DNA of 64,000 nucleotides from JAVBQL01 sp031549085 (GTDB lineage: Bacteria > Spirochaetota > GWE2-31-10 > MWDO01): contig JAVBQL010000013.1 in the NCBI GenBank assembly GCA_031549085.1, forward strand, positions 1-64,000, given 5' to 3'. The notes below the pieces were generated by a model, which saw nothing but the letters and a program-made list of their open reading frames with translations, did not search any database and was not told the DNA's origin. Positions 37,468 through 46,497 of the stretch are shown one piece after another (positions within the stretch are counted from its first letter, which is position 1; every line of letters begins with the position of its first letter). Both the position numbers and the translations under genes were made by a program.

Positions 37468-38213
37468 TGTGCCTCTTCTCCATTTCTAATCTTTAGATCA
37501 TTAGAAAACATATTTGTAGAGATAAGGTTTGCAATAACAAAAAACTCTCTATAAAACTTATCTGCGATAAATGAGGCTCTCTGCGGTTTTGAGTGTTTTA
37601 TTAAAATTGAGCCAAACTTTTTTTCATCATGTTTAAGATGGATTGCAAAAAGCGATCGGCTCTTTGTCTCTACAAGCCCTTTTTTATCGACCTTTTGTAG
37701 AACACTATTTTTTACTATATAAAAGAGAGGCCAATCATCTTTTATATTATCTTTAATCATAAAAAAATCCCACTCAAAACCAAAATCATATTCATCTTTT
37801 TTATATGTAAGTAAAAAATCGCGCGAAATCCTTGATAAAACAAGGGTATCAATAGCTCTTAATACCTCTTTTATATAGGTCTCATTATCCTCACTTTGAA
37901 TTGATGAGAGCACAACAAGAAGATCATTAAATTTTTTATTTGAAGCAATATTGAATAGAAAATATTTCAAGAAAAAAGCTATATCCTTGCTGAATATAAT
38001 CAGAAAGACAACAAAACCTAAAAGAAAAAAGATGTAGAGAGGCACTCCAAAAAAGAGCTCTTCATCTGGAGAGGAGAATCCGCTTGATGGATGGCTTTGA
38101 GAAGAACTCGCCCCTCCAACTCTTGAAGCATTTTGAGAAAAGAGAGCCAAGAGTAAAAAAATTACAATATAAACAATAAATGAGATAATCAGAGCTCTCT
38201 TTTTTTTATCCAC
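37464..38213 (-). CDS. Hypothetical membrane protein with cytosolic domain
   Basis: A 249-aa protein with membrane helices at about 7-25 and 56-76 separated by a Ser/Gly-rich periplasmic loop, then a ~170-residue cytosolic domain. The latter (FEWDFFMIKDN, RSLFAIHLKH, ASFIADKFYREFFVIANLI) vaguely recalls GAF-like sensory folds, but this is weak. It starts 20 bp after nagB on the same strand and overlaps the next gene by four bases, making a three-gene unit. Confidence 0.7.
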   Translation of the reverse strand: MDKKKRALIISFIVYIVIFLLLALFSQNASRVGGASSSQSHPSSGFSSPDEELFFGVPLYIFFLLGFVVFLIIFSKDIAFFLKYFLFNIASNKKFNDLLVVLSSIQSEDNETYIKEVLRAIDTLVLSRISRDFLLTYKKDEYDFGFEWDFFMIKDNIKDDWPLFYIVKNSVLQKVDKKGLVETKSRSLFAIHLKHDEKKFGSILIKHSKPQRASFIADKFYREFFVIANLISTNMFSNDLKIRNGEEAQ

Positions 38214-38232
38214 TACAAACCCTTATTTTATA

Positions 38233-38970
38233 TTATACATGCATTTTTATACTTTCACCAGCCTCACTGTCCACAATTACAGTTACATTATGGTGAAGCT
38301 GCAACACAGATGCTGGTATATTTGGCATAATTTCACCCAAAAAAGCCTGTTTTACTATTTCAGCTTTACTGCTTCCACTTGCAAGAAGAACTATAGATTT
38401 TGCCATCATTATGGTCTTTATTCCCATAGTGATTGCCTTTTTAGGAACATCCTCTTTTTTATCAAAAAATCTCTTGTTTGCCTCAATTGTCTTATCATCA
38501 AGATCTGTAATATGTGTAGCTTTTTCAAACTTCATACTAGGCTCATTAAATCCTATGTGGCCATTTGGTCCTATCCCCAAAACTTGAAGATCTATCCCGC
38601 CAGCATCTCTTATCATTCTCTCATAGTTTTTTGCCTCTTCATGCAGATCTTTTGGTGTCCCTTTTGGACAATGATAGTTTCCCTCTTTTATATTTATATG
38701 GTCAAAAAGATGGTATTTCATAAAATACATATAACTATTCTGATCAGTTGGCAAAAGCCCAACATACTCATCAAGATTAAAGCTCTTTACATTTTGGAAA
38801 GTAATCTCCCCTCTTTTATAAAGTGCTACCAGTTCTCTGTAGAGAGAGATTGGCGTTGAACCTGTTGCAAGTCCCAAAACAGAGTCTGGTTTGGTTAAAA
38901 CTTGTGCGGCAACGATATTTGCTGCAATACGTCCCATAGCCTCATAATCTTTTGCAATTATAAAATTCAT
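38233..38970 (-). CDS. nagB: Glucosamine-6-phosphate deaminase
   Basis: Converts glucosamine 6-phosphate to fructose 6-phosphate and ammonia, the entry of amino sugars into glycolysis. The 245-aa protein shows LGLATGSTPISLYRELV, FNLDEYVGL (catalytic Asp), and GIGPNGHIGFNEP with the catalytic His of the NagB/6PGL fold. Near the C-terminus is ALTMGIKTIM-like KAITMGIKTIM. nagA and a GlcNAc PTS are not in the window. The gene leads a possible operon with two unknown genes. Confidence 0.95.
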   Translation of the reverse strand: MNFIIAKDYEAMGRIAANIVAAQVLTKPDSVLGLATGSTPISLYRELVALYKRGEITFQNVKSFNLDEYVGLLPTDQNSYMYFMKYHLFDHINIKEGNYHCPKGTPKDLHEEAKNYERMIRDAGGIDLQVLGIGPNGHIGFNEPSMKFEKATHITDLDDKTIEANKRFFDKKEDVPKKAITMGIKTIMMAKSIVLLASGSSKAEIVKQAFLGEIMPNIPASVLQLHHNVTVIVDSEAGESIKMHV

Positions 38971-39197
38971 AAATACCTCCTACCAACTTTTTTAAAAAAA
39001 ATATCAAAGAATAAATTCAGAATATTAAAGTTTTTGGTTTAAGTCAATATTATTATATAACAATTTTCTTAAGAAAAAGATAAAAATAGTATATTTAAAT
39101 AGAATAAAATATTTTAATATTATATAATCAATTGCATAAAATTAGGGTTTGATTACAATTTTTATTATAAAATAATTAGTTATTTAAGGAGATGGTT

Positions 39198-39824
39198 ATG
39201 AAAGTATTAGCTATAAATGGAAGCCCTCGCAGAGAGGGAACTACCTATGGAGCAATCAAGCTTGTCACAACCGAACTTTCAAAACACAAGATAGACAGCG
39301 AAATTGTTCACATTGGAAATGGTCAAGTAAGAGGATGCATTGCCTGTGGGATATGCATAAAAAGTGAAGACAAAAAATGTGCCTTTAATGATGATATTGT
39401 GAATGAGCTTATTGAAAAATCAAAAAGTGCTGATGGGCTTATAATTGCCTCCCCCGTCCACTTCTCAGGAGTTGCTGGAGCGATGAAATGTGTGCTTGAT
39501 AGATTCTTTTATGCAGGCGGAAAGGATAGATTGGCCTATAAAGTTGGACTTTCACTTGTTACCTTAAGGCGTTCTGGTGGTGTCGCTGCATTTCAGCAGC
39601 TCAACAACTATCTAAGCTATGCAAGTATGGTCGTTGTATCATCTCACTATTGGAATGTGATACATGGAATCAACAAAGATGAGATCTTGAAAGATTATGA
39701 GGGTGTTCAGATAATGAAGAAAGCTGGTGAAAACATGGTGTGGCTATTAAAAAAGCTTAATAGAAAAGATAATATCATTACTCCAAATCTTGAGCCACCT
39801 GTTAGAACAAATTTTGTTAGGTGA
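39198..39824 (+). CDS. Flavodoxin-fold NAD(P)H-dependent FMN reductase
   Basis: A 208-aa iron-sulfur-flavoprotein-like or NADPH-dependent FMN reductase. It has the FMN phosphate loop AINGSPRREGTTYGA at the N-terminus, the cysteine-rich CIACGICIKSEDKKC (about residues 48-62), and ASPVHFSGVAGAMKCVLDR for flavin-ring contacts. The CxxCxxC-like cluster suggests a [4Fe-4S] site, as in anaerobe redox proteins. ATG 39198 is preferred because AAGGAG lies 6 bases before it; ATG 39192 is too close. It meets the next gene tail-to-tail with 17 bp between. Confidence 0.85.
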   Translation: MKVLAINGSPRREGTTYGAIKLVTTELSKHKIDSEIVHIGNGQVRGCIACGICIKSEDKKCAFNDDIVNELIEKSKSADGLIIASPVHFSGVAGAMKCVLDRFFYAGGKDRLAYKVGLSLVTLRRSGGVAAFQQLNNYLSYASMVVVSSHYWNVIHGINKDEILKDYEGVQIMKKAGENMVWLLKKLNRKDNIITPNLEPPVRTNFVR

Positions 39825-39841
39825 TTAAAAAAAATATATTT

Positions 39842-40630
39842 TTATGAATTAATACTATCACACAAATTTAGAATTTTCTCTTTCATAAAACTGTTAATCT
39901 TAAAATTTGAATCAATAAAATTAATTATAGCTATTGCTGACTCTTTTGTTTTGTCATATCCTTGTGCAAATGTTGATAAATAGTTTTTTATATCTTGAAA
40001 TCTTTGCTCTACTCTTCTCTCATTTGAAAAGAGATCCCTTTTTGATGAGTTTTCTTCTTTTTTTATGTAGTCCAATAGCTCTATCAATCTATCAAAAGCA
40101 TAACATTGAACAAATTTAAAAGCGGAGAGTTTTTCTCCCCTTAAATAGCGATTAAGCCCCACATATAAATTTGTTAACAGCTCTCCAATCAAATATTCAA
40201 CGCTGCTCTCTCTATAATTAGATCTACTTTTTGAAGAGAGGCATGACAAGTCAAACTTTTCACTTTGCCAAACAATTCTCTCATTGACATAGGGGATATT
40301 AATTAATTCTTTAGTCTCAAAAACTGCAAACTCACAAAAAATATCATCAGCAAACATTGATTTATATCCATCTTTCGTATTTTGAAAACTAAAAGCAATA
40401 GGATAAACATCGCTAAGCCATGAGAGATCTTTTATAAAGCTCTCTTTGTATCCATCTTTTACAATGACAAAAAAGTCCAAGTCGGAATATTCATCAAGCC
40501 TATCAAGCTCCACTCCAACAGAACCAAGTCCCAAGAGAGCCAGTGTCATATTGGAGCATTTTAAAGACTCTGCAATCTCATCAAGCCTTTTCAACAGTAG
40601 CTTTTTTTTAGATGTACTATCATTTTGCAT
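39842..40630 (-). CDS. Nucleotidyltransferase-fold protein
   Basis: A 262-aa protein with a minimal nucleotidyltransferase motif GSVGVELDRLDEYSDLDFFV (about residues 34-53): GS plus paired aspartates that hold Mg2+ in polymerase-beta-type enzymes. A helical C-terminal domain follows. The family includes kanamycin-type adenylyltransferases, toxin-antitoxin MNT proteins and unknown enzymes. No HEPN partner lies beside it, so a TA role is not supported. Substrate unknown. Confidence 0.8.
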   Translation of the reverse strand: MQNDSTSKKKLLLKRLDEIAESLKCSNMTLALLGLGSVGVELDRLDEYSDLDFFVIVKDGYKESFIKDLSWLSDVYPIAFSFQNTKDGYKSMFADDIFCEFAVFETKELINIPYVNERIVWQSEKFDLSCLSSKSRSNYRESSVEYLIGELLTNLYVGLNRYLRGEKLSAFKFVQCYAFDRLIELLDYIKKEENSSKRDLFSNERRVEQRFQDIKNYLSTFAQGYDKTKESAIAIINFIDSNFKINSFMKEKILNLCDSINS

Positions 40631-40790
40631 AAAATAGTTTCCTCATCCTTTAAAGATTAATTAGATTTGTATAATAACACTATTTGTTTTAAAGTTTTAC
40701 AAAAAACATTATAATATTCAAACAAATAATTTTGCTTGAATATTTAACTATATTATGGTTAGATTAATGTTTCTTGAAGCAGGATTAATA

Positions 40791-43742
40791 ATGAAAAAGA
40801 TACTACTCTCAATAATTGTAACTACCATATCTATCTATTGCTATTCACAGAGTGCAATTGACTCTCTGCTTGAAAGCGGCGTAAATGATTATAAAAGAGG
40901 GCAATATACCTTTGCCATAAGTACATTAAACAGATATATTCAGGCTGCTTCAGATGATGACACTGAAAATAGGGCAAAAGCCTACTATTATATAGCTCTC
41001 TCACACTACTTCTCTGAAAATTACAGAATGGCACAAAATTACCTTACTGAGCTAACAGGGAGATACCGCTCCTCTGAATTTACGCTTCAGGCAAACTTCT
41101 GGCAGGGGCTTATCTATCAAAATCAAAAAGAGTGGGCAAAAGCTGAAGACTCATTTTTAAAATATACAAAGGTTCTACCAAATTCTGACCTAGTTGAAAG
41201 GGCATATCTTGCTGCAGCAAACTCTGAAATTCAACAGAAAAAATATACTGAAGCCGAGAAAAATCTAAATATAATAGTAACAAAATATACAAAGTCCGAT
41301 GTCTATGAGGAGGCATCTCTCCTGTATAGTTTTTGCCTAATGAAAAATGGAAAAACAGAAGAGGCAAAGAGTTTTCTAAAAAAGTGGATTGGTATACTTG
41401 GTGAGACGGGAGAAGGACACCAATATAAAGATAAATTTTGGTTATACCTAGCAAATATATATTTGCAGGAAAAAAACTATCTTGATGCACTGATATTTCT
41501 AAAGAAGATAGATAAGTTCGCAAAGGGAAGCGAGTCAAGTGACATTGCACTTCTAAATCTCTCAAAGATAGAGAGCGAGCTTGGCAACAAGAGAGAGGCA
41601 AGGGAGTATCTTGTTCGGCTTGGAAATGAGTATCCTCTGTCAAAATATAATGTTGATGCAACACTCTCATTCGGCATAGAGGAGTTTGAGAATGAAAACT
41701 TCAGCGACTCCATCGTTATGTTTAGGCAGACCATTCAGCAGGCTGATGGCAGACTTAAGGAGAGGGGGCTTGACACTGATGAGAGAGAGAGGCTTCTATC
41801 ATTAAAATATAGCGGATATTTTTATATTGCTGAAATTTACGCAAGCGAGGGCGAAACCAAGCAAGCAAGCAGCAACTATCTAAAGGTGATTAATGAGTCT
41901 ACCAACTTCACATTAAAGTATGATGCTGTTAGCCGTGTGATTGATCTATTTTTAAAGACAAATGATCTACAAAGCATTGGAAATATTATAAATAAGCAGA
42001 GTGACTATATAATCAAAAATGGCACAAGTGATCAGGTTGATAAATTTTTGATAATAAAGGCAAACTACGAGTATCAAATTGGTCAGTTTGAAAATGCGAG
42101 CAATTCACTTGAACAGGTAAAAGATAAAAACAAGTACTCCACTCAAATAACAAATATCAAGGCAAATATACTGATCAAACAGAGAAACTATAAGGATGCA
42201 ATATTTTTATTGGAACAATCGTTTAATACACTCCCTCTAAACCAAAAATCGAAAGCTGCACTTGAATTAATTAATATCTACTATAATATTGGAGAATACA
42301 AGAAAGCTGTTGATATGTATGATGTTATGAATGCCTACTCAAAAAATATTGATAAGAACCAGCTAACCTCTTTGATGATAAGGGGAAATTATGTAACAGC
42401 ACTCTCTCATATGCAGCTTGGTAACTATCAAAAGAGTATAGATATGTTTAAGGATCTGCAATCTTTTGAAACAAAAGAGAATATTCAGAAATATGAACGC
42501 TCTCTAATAAATAGTTCCATCTACTATATTGGGTGGGACTACTATAAGATGTCAAACTTTATAGAGGCGGCAAAAAACTTTGGTGCATTTAGTGTTGTAA
42601 ATAGTACAAGTGAGCTCTACAAAGATGCTTTGTATATGGAGGCATGGAGCTATTTTTCTAAAAATGATTTTTCAATTGCCTTTTCAAAATTTGATGCTAT
42701 TGCAAAGAGGTTTCTTCCTAATGATACAGGGATACAATCACTCTTCTACTCTGGCAAGTGCCAAGAGAATATGAACAATATAAAAAGGGCAGTTGAGATT
42801 TATACAACAATAGTTAATAACTATCCAAAATCAGAATATAGAGAGCAGTCACTCTTTGAAATAATAAAAGATCTTTTAAACAGAAAAGAGATAGATAAGG
42901 CTAATGATTATATAAGGCAGTTTGGAGAGAGCTATCCTGCTTCAAGCCTCTATAGAGAGATTCTGGTTCTGCAAGGTGATACATTTATGTCTCTTGGAAG
43001 ATTTAGCGAAGCCTTGAGTAACTATCTCTTCTTTATAAAGAGGTTCACAAATACACCAAACCTTGATATTGCCTACTACTGGGGTGGGTTTTCTGCACTA
43101 AAAATTAAGGACTATATAACAACAAAAGAGCTTTTGGAGTATCTAATTAAGAACTATCCAACCTCTTCATTTTATAGAGACTCTCTTATACTGCTACAAC
43201 AGGTCTACAATATAGAGGGAAATCTTGAGAGAGAGAGAAGCACAATAGAGAAACTCTTACCAATAGAGAAGGATACAAAAGAATTAACAAAATTAAACAA
43301 TAGACAAAAAGAGATAGATCTTATATTATCAGGCAATAGTAAAGAGGAGGCCGCCCTTCTTCTTCTGCTTGACAACAGTGGCGGTTCTGTTGAAGCAAGG
43401 CTTAAGCTTGCAAAGTTCTATCTTGCAAAGGGTGATGAGAAGGGAGAGAAGATGATAGGAGAGCTCTCCTCTGTTAGTGGGGAGGCAAATAATATCCTTG
43501 GGGATATGGAGCTTGATAAAAACAGTTATCTTGATGCAGCAAAGCTCTACTTAAAGACATTGTCAATAGGCAATGTTTCTGAAAATGCCGCTGCTGAAGC
43601 TCTATATAAGGCAGCCTATTGCTATTTTAAATTGGAATCTAACAATAATGCTATCAAGCTAATAGATAGATTGAAGAAAAACTTTCCAAACAGTGAGTGG
43701 ACAAATAAAGCTATCGAACTGGAAGAGAGATATAAGGAGTAA
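40791..43742 (+). CDS. Very large exported TPR-repeat protein
   Basis: A 983-aa protein with a signal peptide (MKKILLSIIVTTISIYCYSQ) from ATG 40791, where AGGA lies 7 bases upstream; the frame is open to 40755 without benefit. Almost the entire length is tetratricopeptide-like helical repeats (YYIALSHYFSENYRMAQNYL, YYIGWDYYKMSNFIEAAKNF, YYWGGFSALKIKDYITTKELL). Such proteins in spirochaetes are periplasmic scaffolds and may aid cell-wall or outer-membrane assembly. The plsC-type gene begins 7 bp after its stop, so the two are likely co-transcribed. Confidence 0.88.
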   Translation: MKKILLSIIVTTISIYCYSQSAIDSLLESGVNDYKRGQYTFAISTLNRYIQAASDDDTENRAKAYYYIALSHYFSENYRMAQNYLTELTGRYRSSEFTLQANFWQGLIYQNQKEWAKAEDSFLKYTKVLPNSDLVERAYLAAANSEIQQKKYTEAEKNLNIIVTKYTKSDVYEEASLLYSFCLMKNGKTEEAKSFLKKWIGILGETGEGHQYKDKFWLYLANIYLQEKNYLDALIFLKKIDKFAKGSESSDIALLNLSKIESELGNKREAREYLVRLGNEYPLSKYNVDATLSFGIEEFENENFSDSIVMFRQTIQQADGRLKERGLDTDERERLLSLKYSGYFYIAEIYASEGETKQASSNYLKVINESTNFTLKYDAVSRVIDLFLKTNDLQSIGNIINKQSDYIIKNGTSDQVDKFLIIKANYEYQIGQFENASNSLEQVKDKNKYSTQITNIKANILIKQRNYKDAIFLLEQSFNTLPLNQKSKAALELINIYYNIGEYKKAVDMYDVMNAYSKNIDKNQLTSLMIRGNYVTALSHMQLGNYQKSIDMFKDLQSFETKENIQKYERSLINSSIYYIGWDYYKMSNFIEAAKNFGAFSVVNSTSELYKDALYMEAWSYFSKNDFSIAFSKFDAIAKRFLPNDTGIQSLFYSGKCQENMNNIKRAVEIYTTIVNNYPKSEYREQSLFEIIKDLLNRKEIDKANDYIRQFGESYPASSLYREILVLQGDTFMSLGRFSEALSNYLFFIKRFTNTPNLDIAYYWGGFSALKIKDYITTKELLEYLIKNYPTSSFYRDSLILLQQVYNIEGNLERERSTIEKLLPIEKDTKELTKLNNRQKEIDLILSGNSKEEAALLLLLDNSGGSVEARLKLAKFYLAKGDEKGEKMIGELSSVSGEANNILGDMELDKNSYLDAAKLYLKTLSIGNVSENAAAEALYKAAYCYFKLESNNNAIKLIDRLKKNFPNSEWTNKAIELEERYKE

Positions 43743-43749
43743 TTTACTA

Positions 43750-44712
43750 ATGAGAGAAAAAGAGCTTAAGGATGATATAAAGATACAATATATTTTTTAT
43801 ACAATATATGGATGGTTTCTATTTATTGTTATAAATGTGCTTCAGTTTTTTGTATTCATGCCAATTGTTTTTATTTTGACATTTCTTTTTGATAAGGATA
43901 GGGTCTGTATTACCTATCTAACAAAGATATTTTCTGACCTTTTTCACCTGCTCTATTTTTGTCAGAGAATACAATATGATAAAAATGGAATGAAGTCACC
44001 AAAAAAGGGTGAGAAGAGAATATATGTGATTAACCACGCCTCACAGTATGATGTTATTCTTATGTATAAGATGCCCGGTGTTGTTAAATTTCTTTTTAAG
44101 AAAAAGTGGGCAACCTTGCCACTCGTTGGCTGGATGGCTGTTATTGCAGGGAATGTTATTCTGAAAGAGGATTCAAAAGCAGCAGATACTATTGCACTCT
44201 TCAAAAAAGCAGAGACACTTATGGAGAAGGGCTACCCATTTGTAATATACCCAGAAGGAACAAGAAGCAGAGATGGAAAGATTGGACAATTTTTTCATGG
44301 AACATTCAAGCTTGCCCTTGATGGGGGAGCTGATATTGTTCCTGTGGTTTTTGATACATGGAACGCCATTCGTCCGGGAGCTTTGTGGATTCGTGATGTA
44401 AACCCTGCGATTAGGATACTTGAGCCAATAAAGTATGATGAGTTTAAACACCTTAATTATGTAAAACTCTCAAACCTTGTTAGAGAGAGAATGATTGAGG
44501 GACTGATTGCTTTAAGAAAAGAGAGACATCTAAAAGAGAAGAACTACTATAGAAAAGTGCCAAAGTTTGTTGAGATTGATAAGAGTGAAGAGGAGGAGCT
44601 TGTGGCACTAAAAGAGTATAATATTAAGAAGAATATTGCTCTTAAACCAATAGAGGCAACCACTCCTGTCGAGGGAGAAAAGATAGATGGAGAAAAAGAG
44701 CAGCTGGCTTAA
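43750..44712 (+). CDS. plsC: 1-acylglycerol-3-phosphate acyltransferase family protein
   Basis: A 320-aa inner-membrane acyltransferase, likely acylating lysophosphatidic acid to phosphatidic acid. It has N-terminal hydrophobic segments (about residues 13-45), the catalytic HX4D box NHASQYD, and the glycerol-phosphate motif YPEGTRSRDG, followed by PVVFDTW. ATG 43750 is chosen because GGAG of the preceding gene's end serves it; an upstream open stretch to 43693 lies inside the TPR gene. The C-terminal ~50 residues form a charged extension not usual in short PlsC proteins. Confidence 0.9.
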   Translation: MREKELKDDIKIQYIFYTIYGWFLFIVINVLQFFVFMPIVFILTFLFDKDRVCITYLTKIFSDLFHLLYFCQRIQYDKNGMKSPKKGEKRIYVINHASQYDVILMYKMPGVVKFLFKKKWATLPLVGWMAVIAGNVILKEDSKAADTIALFKKAETLMEKGYPFVIYPEGTRSRDGKIGQFFHGTFKLALDGGADIVPVVFDTWNAIRPGALWIRDVNPAIRILEPIKYDEFKHLNYVKLSNLVRERMIEGLIALRKERHLKEKNYYRKVPKFVEIDKSEEEELVALKEYNIKKNIALKPIEATTPVEGEKIDGEKEQLA

Positions 44713-44720
44713 AAAAAGTT

Positions 44721-45172
44721 TAGCCCGCTCTTTTTACAGGTTTATTCATATCAATTATTATTTGTGTGCAAAACCATGTGCCATTTAATAACTTGATCTC
44801 TTTTCTAAGAGTAGGTAGTTGGGCTTTTGGCTATTACCCATATTATTTATAAAAAGCTATCTATTTAATGGATAAGCCTGCAAAAAGAGCGGAGCGTATG
44901 CTGATATACTCTCTATCAAAAAAAGAGCCATCAGCCCGCTGATTCTACAGGCTTACCCATATCAAATTATATAAAAATGTGTATACTGCACCACATTAAA
45001 TAAAATTTGACCTATGTATTTTAAGTAGAGAGAATGCTTTATGAGTTCCACTTACAGAAAGCTTTCTCTAATGAGTAAGCCTGTAAAAACAACAGTTCAC
45101 TCGCTGGCATACTCCCTCACTCCAGCAAAAAGAGCAACCAGCCCATTGTAATACAGGCTTACTCACGTTAGA
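44721..45172. repeat. Array of three ~210-bp palindromic repeat units
   Basis: Starts of units at about 44722, 44932 and 45139 share AGCCC...TACAGG(C/T)TTA. The first two close with an inverted copy (ATAAGCCTGCAAAAAGAGCGG at 44872-44892; GTAAGCCTGTAAAAAC at 45075-45090), giving hairpins of about 165 nt. The third opens similarly but its inverted partner is different (GTTAGAC/GTCTAAC). Between hairpins lies a second conserved stretch (...GCATACTC...AGCAAAAAGAGC). No open reading frame runs through it. The rest of the 897-bp gap includes a fragment of the large palindrome family (45355-45425) and a hairpin (45495-45520). Confidence 0.75.
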
Positions 45173-45354
45173 CAATATGTTGGCATAGTTTAAGCTACAC
45201 CAGATAAAGTCTAACTATTACTGGAATGAATATAATTGAACATCTATCCAAGAGAGTGACTTCTTGTTTTATGACAGACAGCTTTTAGTATAGATCTATA
45301 CAGCAAAAAAATCAACTGTTTTATTTTTTTTTAAAACTAATAAGTCCTATTTTT

Positions 45355-45425
45355 TTTCTACTCCTTGCGTCTTCTTGCAAATGGGATTTAAGTAACATTC
45401 ACTAGTTTTCATTATAGGATAAGAT
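45355..45425. repeat. Probable remnant of the large palindromic element family
   Basis: The segment ending TAAGTAACATTCACTAG and TATAGGATAAG matches the right arms of the palindromes at 53.8-54.1 kb and 57.0-57.2 kb, but no matching left arm is present, so it looks like a decayed half-element. Confidence 0.45.
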
Positions 45426-45494
45426 AGGTTGATATACATAACAAAATCAATAATATTAACTTAAGAATAACTTTTTTAAATATATTCTTAAATC

Positions 45495-45520
45495 TCCCCC
45501 TCCTATGTAGGAGGAGGGGG
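45495..45520. repeat. G/C-rich hairpin with CCTATGTAGG core
   Basis: CCCCCTCCT / AGGAGGGGG-type arms around ATGT, with an extra run of G to 45525. Third member of the hairpin family seen after serA and before valS. It lies upstream of the tRNA-Asp promoter. Confidence 0.65.
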
Positions 45521-45566
45521 GGGGGTAGAAATATAACCACTCTCATAAAAATAAAATAAATTTTTC

Positions 45567-45595
45567 TTGACAGAATATCTAAAATATTCTATAAA
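45567..45595 (+). promoter_or_regulatory. Promoter of tRNA-Asp
   Basis: TTGACA (45567-45572) and TATAAA (45590-45595) with a 17-bp spacer, 15 bp upstream of the tRNA 5' end. Confidence 0.75.
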
Positions 45596-45609
45596 TCTCT
45601 TCATAAATT

Positions 45610-45683
45610 GACCATGTAGCGCAGTTGGTTAGCGCGTCGGCCTGTCAAGCCGAAGGTCGCGGGTTCGAGCCCCGTCATGGTCG
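45610..45683 (+). tRNA. tRNA-Asp (anticodon GTC)
   Basis: A 74-nt cloverleaf: acceptor GACCATG/CATGGTC, D arm GCGC/GCGC with AGTTGGTTA loop, anticodon stem TCGGC/GCCGA with loop CTGTCAA (anticodon GTC), and T arm GCGGG-TTCGAGC-CCCGT with discriminator G. CCA is not encoded. A T-run follows immediately and can terminate it. Confidence 0.97.
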
Positions 45684-45771
45684 TTTTTTTATGCCCGCAT
45701 GACAATAAAAATCTATAAACAAAAATTAAACCAATAACCCTTTATAATATAAGCTTATTTTGATGTTTTTT

Positions 45772-45800
45772 TTGACAAACTTGATTTGTTTGAGTATATT
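45772..45800 (+). promoter_or_regulatory. Promoter of the clpP-clpX-lon operon
   Basis: TTGACA (45772-45777) and TATATT (45795-45800) separated by 17 bp, 40 bp before ATG 45841. No CIRCE or HrcA-like inverted repeat was seen beside it. Confidence 0.7.
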
Positions 45801-45840
45801 ACTTTAATATATTACAATCATTCTTTTAAGGAGACTGTTT

Positions 45841-46497
45841 ATGAACAATTTTGATTCAAATGAGAGTAAAATAATTAATAATGAAAATAGAAAAGTAATC
45901 GCAAGTCACGGATATTTGCCTAGAATTGTGGAGAGAACAAGCCGCGGAATTGAAGAGTGGGACGTATTTTCTAGATTAGTAAAAGATAATATTATATTTA
46001 TAGGCGGTGCCATAGATGACTGGCAAGCTGATATAGTAATGGCAACCCTCCTATTTATGGAGAGTCAAGACCCAGAGAAGGATATATATCTATATATCAA
46101 TTCACCAGGTGGCTCTGTTACTGCAGGACTTGCAATATATGACACAATGCAGTATGTAAAGCCTGATGTTGCAACAATTTGCGTTGGACAGGCAGCTAGT
46201 GCAGCAGCATTGATTCTATCAAGCGGTAAAAAAGGAAAAAGATTTGCACTTCCACATGCAAGAATTATGATTCACCAACCATGGGGAGGAGCAGGCGGAC
46301 AGGCAACTGATATACAAATTCAAGCTAAAGAGATAACCAGATTGAAAGAGCAATTAAATAAGATTATGGCTGACAACACTGGAAAATCTGTAGAGCAGAT
46401 TGAGAAAGATGTTGAGAGAGATTTCTTTTTGACTCCCGAAAGTGCAATTGATTACGGCTTGATAGATAAAGTTTTAACAAGAGGGGACAAAAAATGA
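45841..46497 (+). CDS. clpP: ATP-dependent Clp protease proteolytic subunit
   Basis: Serine peptidase forming the tetradecameric ClpP chamber fed by ClpX. Catalytic triad visible: S120 (GQAASAAA), H145 (ARIMIHQP) and D194 (ERDFFLTP). 218 aa; it carries about 25 extra residues before the usual mature N-terminus (ERTSRGIEEWDVFSRL), some of which may be a propeptide. AAGGAG precedes ATG 45841. The stop overlaps clpX by four bases (ATGA). Confidence 0.96.
   Translation: MNNFDSNESKIINNENRKVIASHGYLPRIVERTSRGIEEWDVFSRLVKDNIIFIGGAIDDWQADIVMATLLFMESQDPEKDIYLYINSPGGSVTAGLAIYDTMQYVKPDVATICVGQAASAAALILSSGKKGKRFALPHARIMIHQPWGGAGGQATDIQIQAKEITRLKEQLNKIMADNTGKSVEQIEKDVERDFFLTPESAIDYGLIDKVLTRGDKK

Noticed and set aside
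38239..38859. 206-aa plus-strand frame antisense to nagB
   Set aside because: nagB on the minus strand has all family motifs; the antisense frame is Phe/Ser/His-rich and without a ribosome site.
39842..40630. MNT/HEPN toxin-antitoxin module
   Set aside because: The nucleotidyltransferase is larger than MNT antitoxins and has no HEPN partner beside it.
41110..41670. 186-aa minus-strand frame inside the TPR gene
   Set aside because: Antisense shadow of an intact 983-aa TPR protein.
44721..45172. CRISPR array
   Set aside because: Only three units of ~210 bp with inverted ends, no short repeats with unique spacers and no cas genes.
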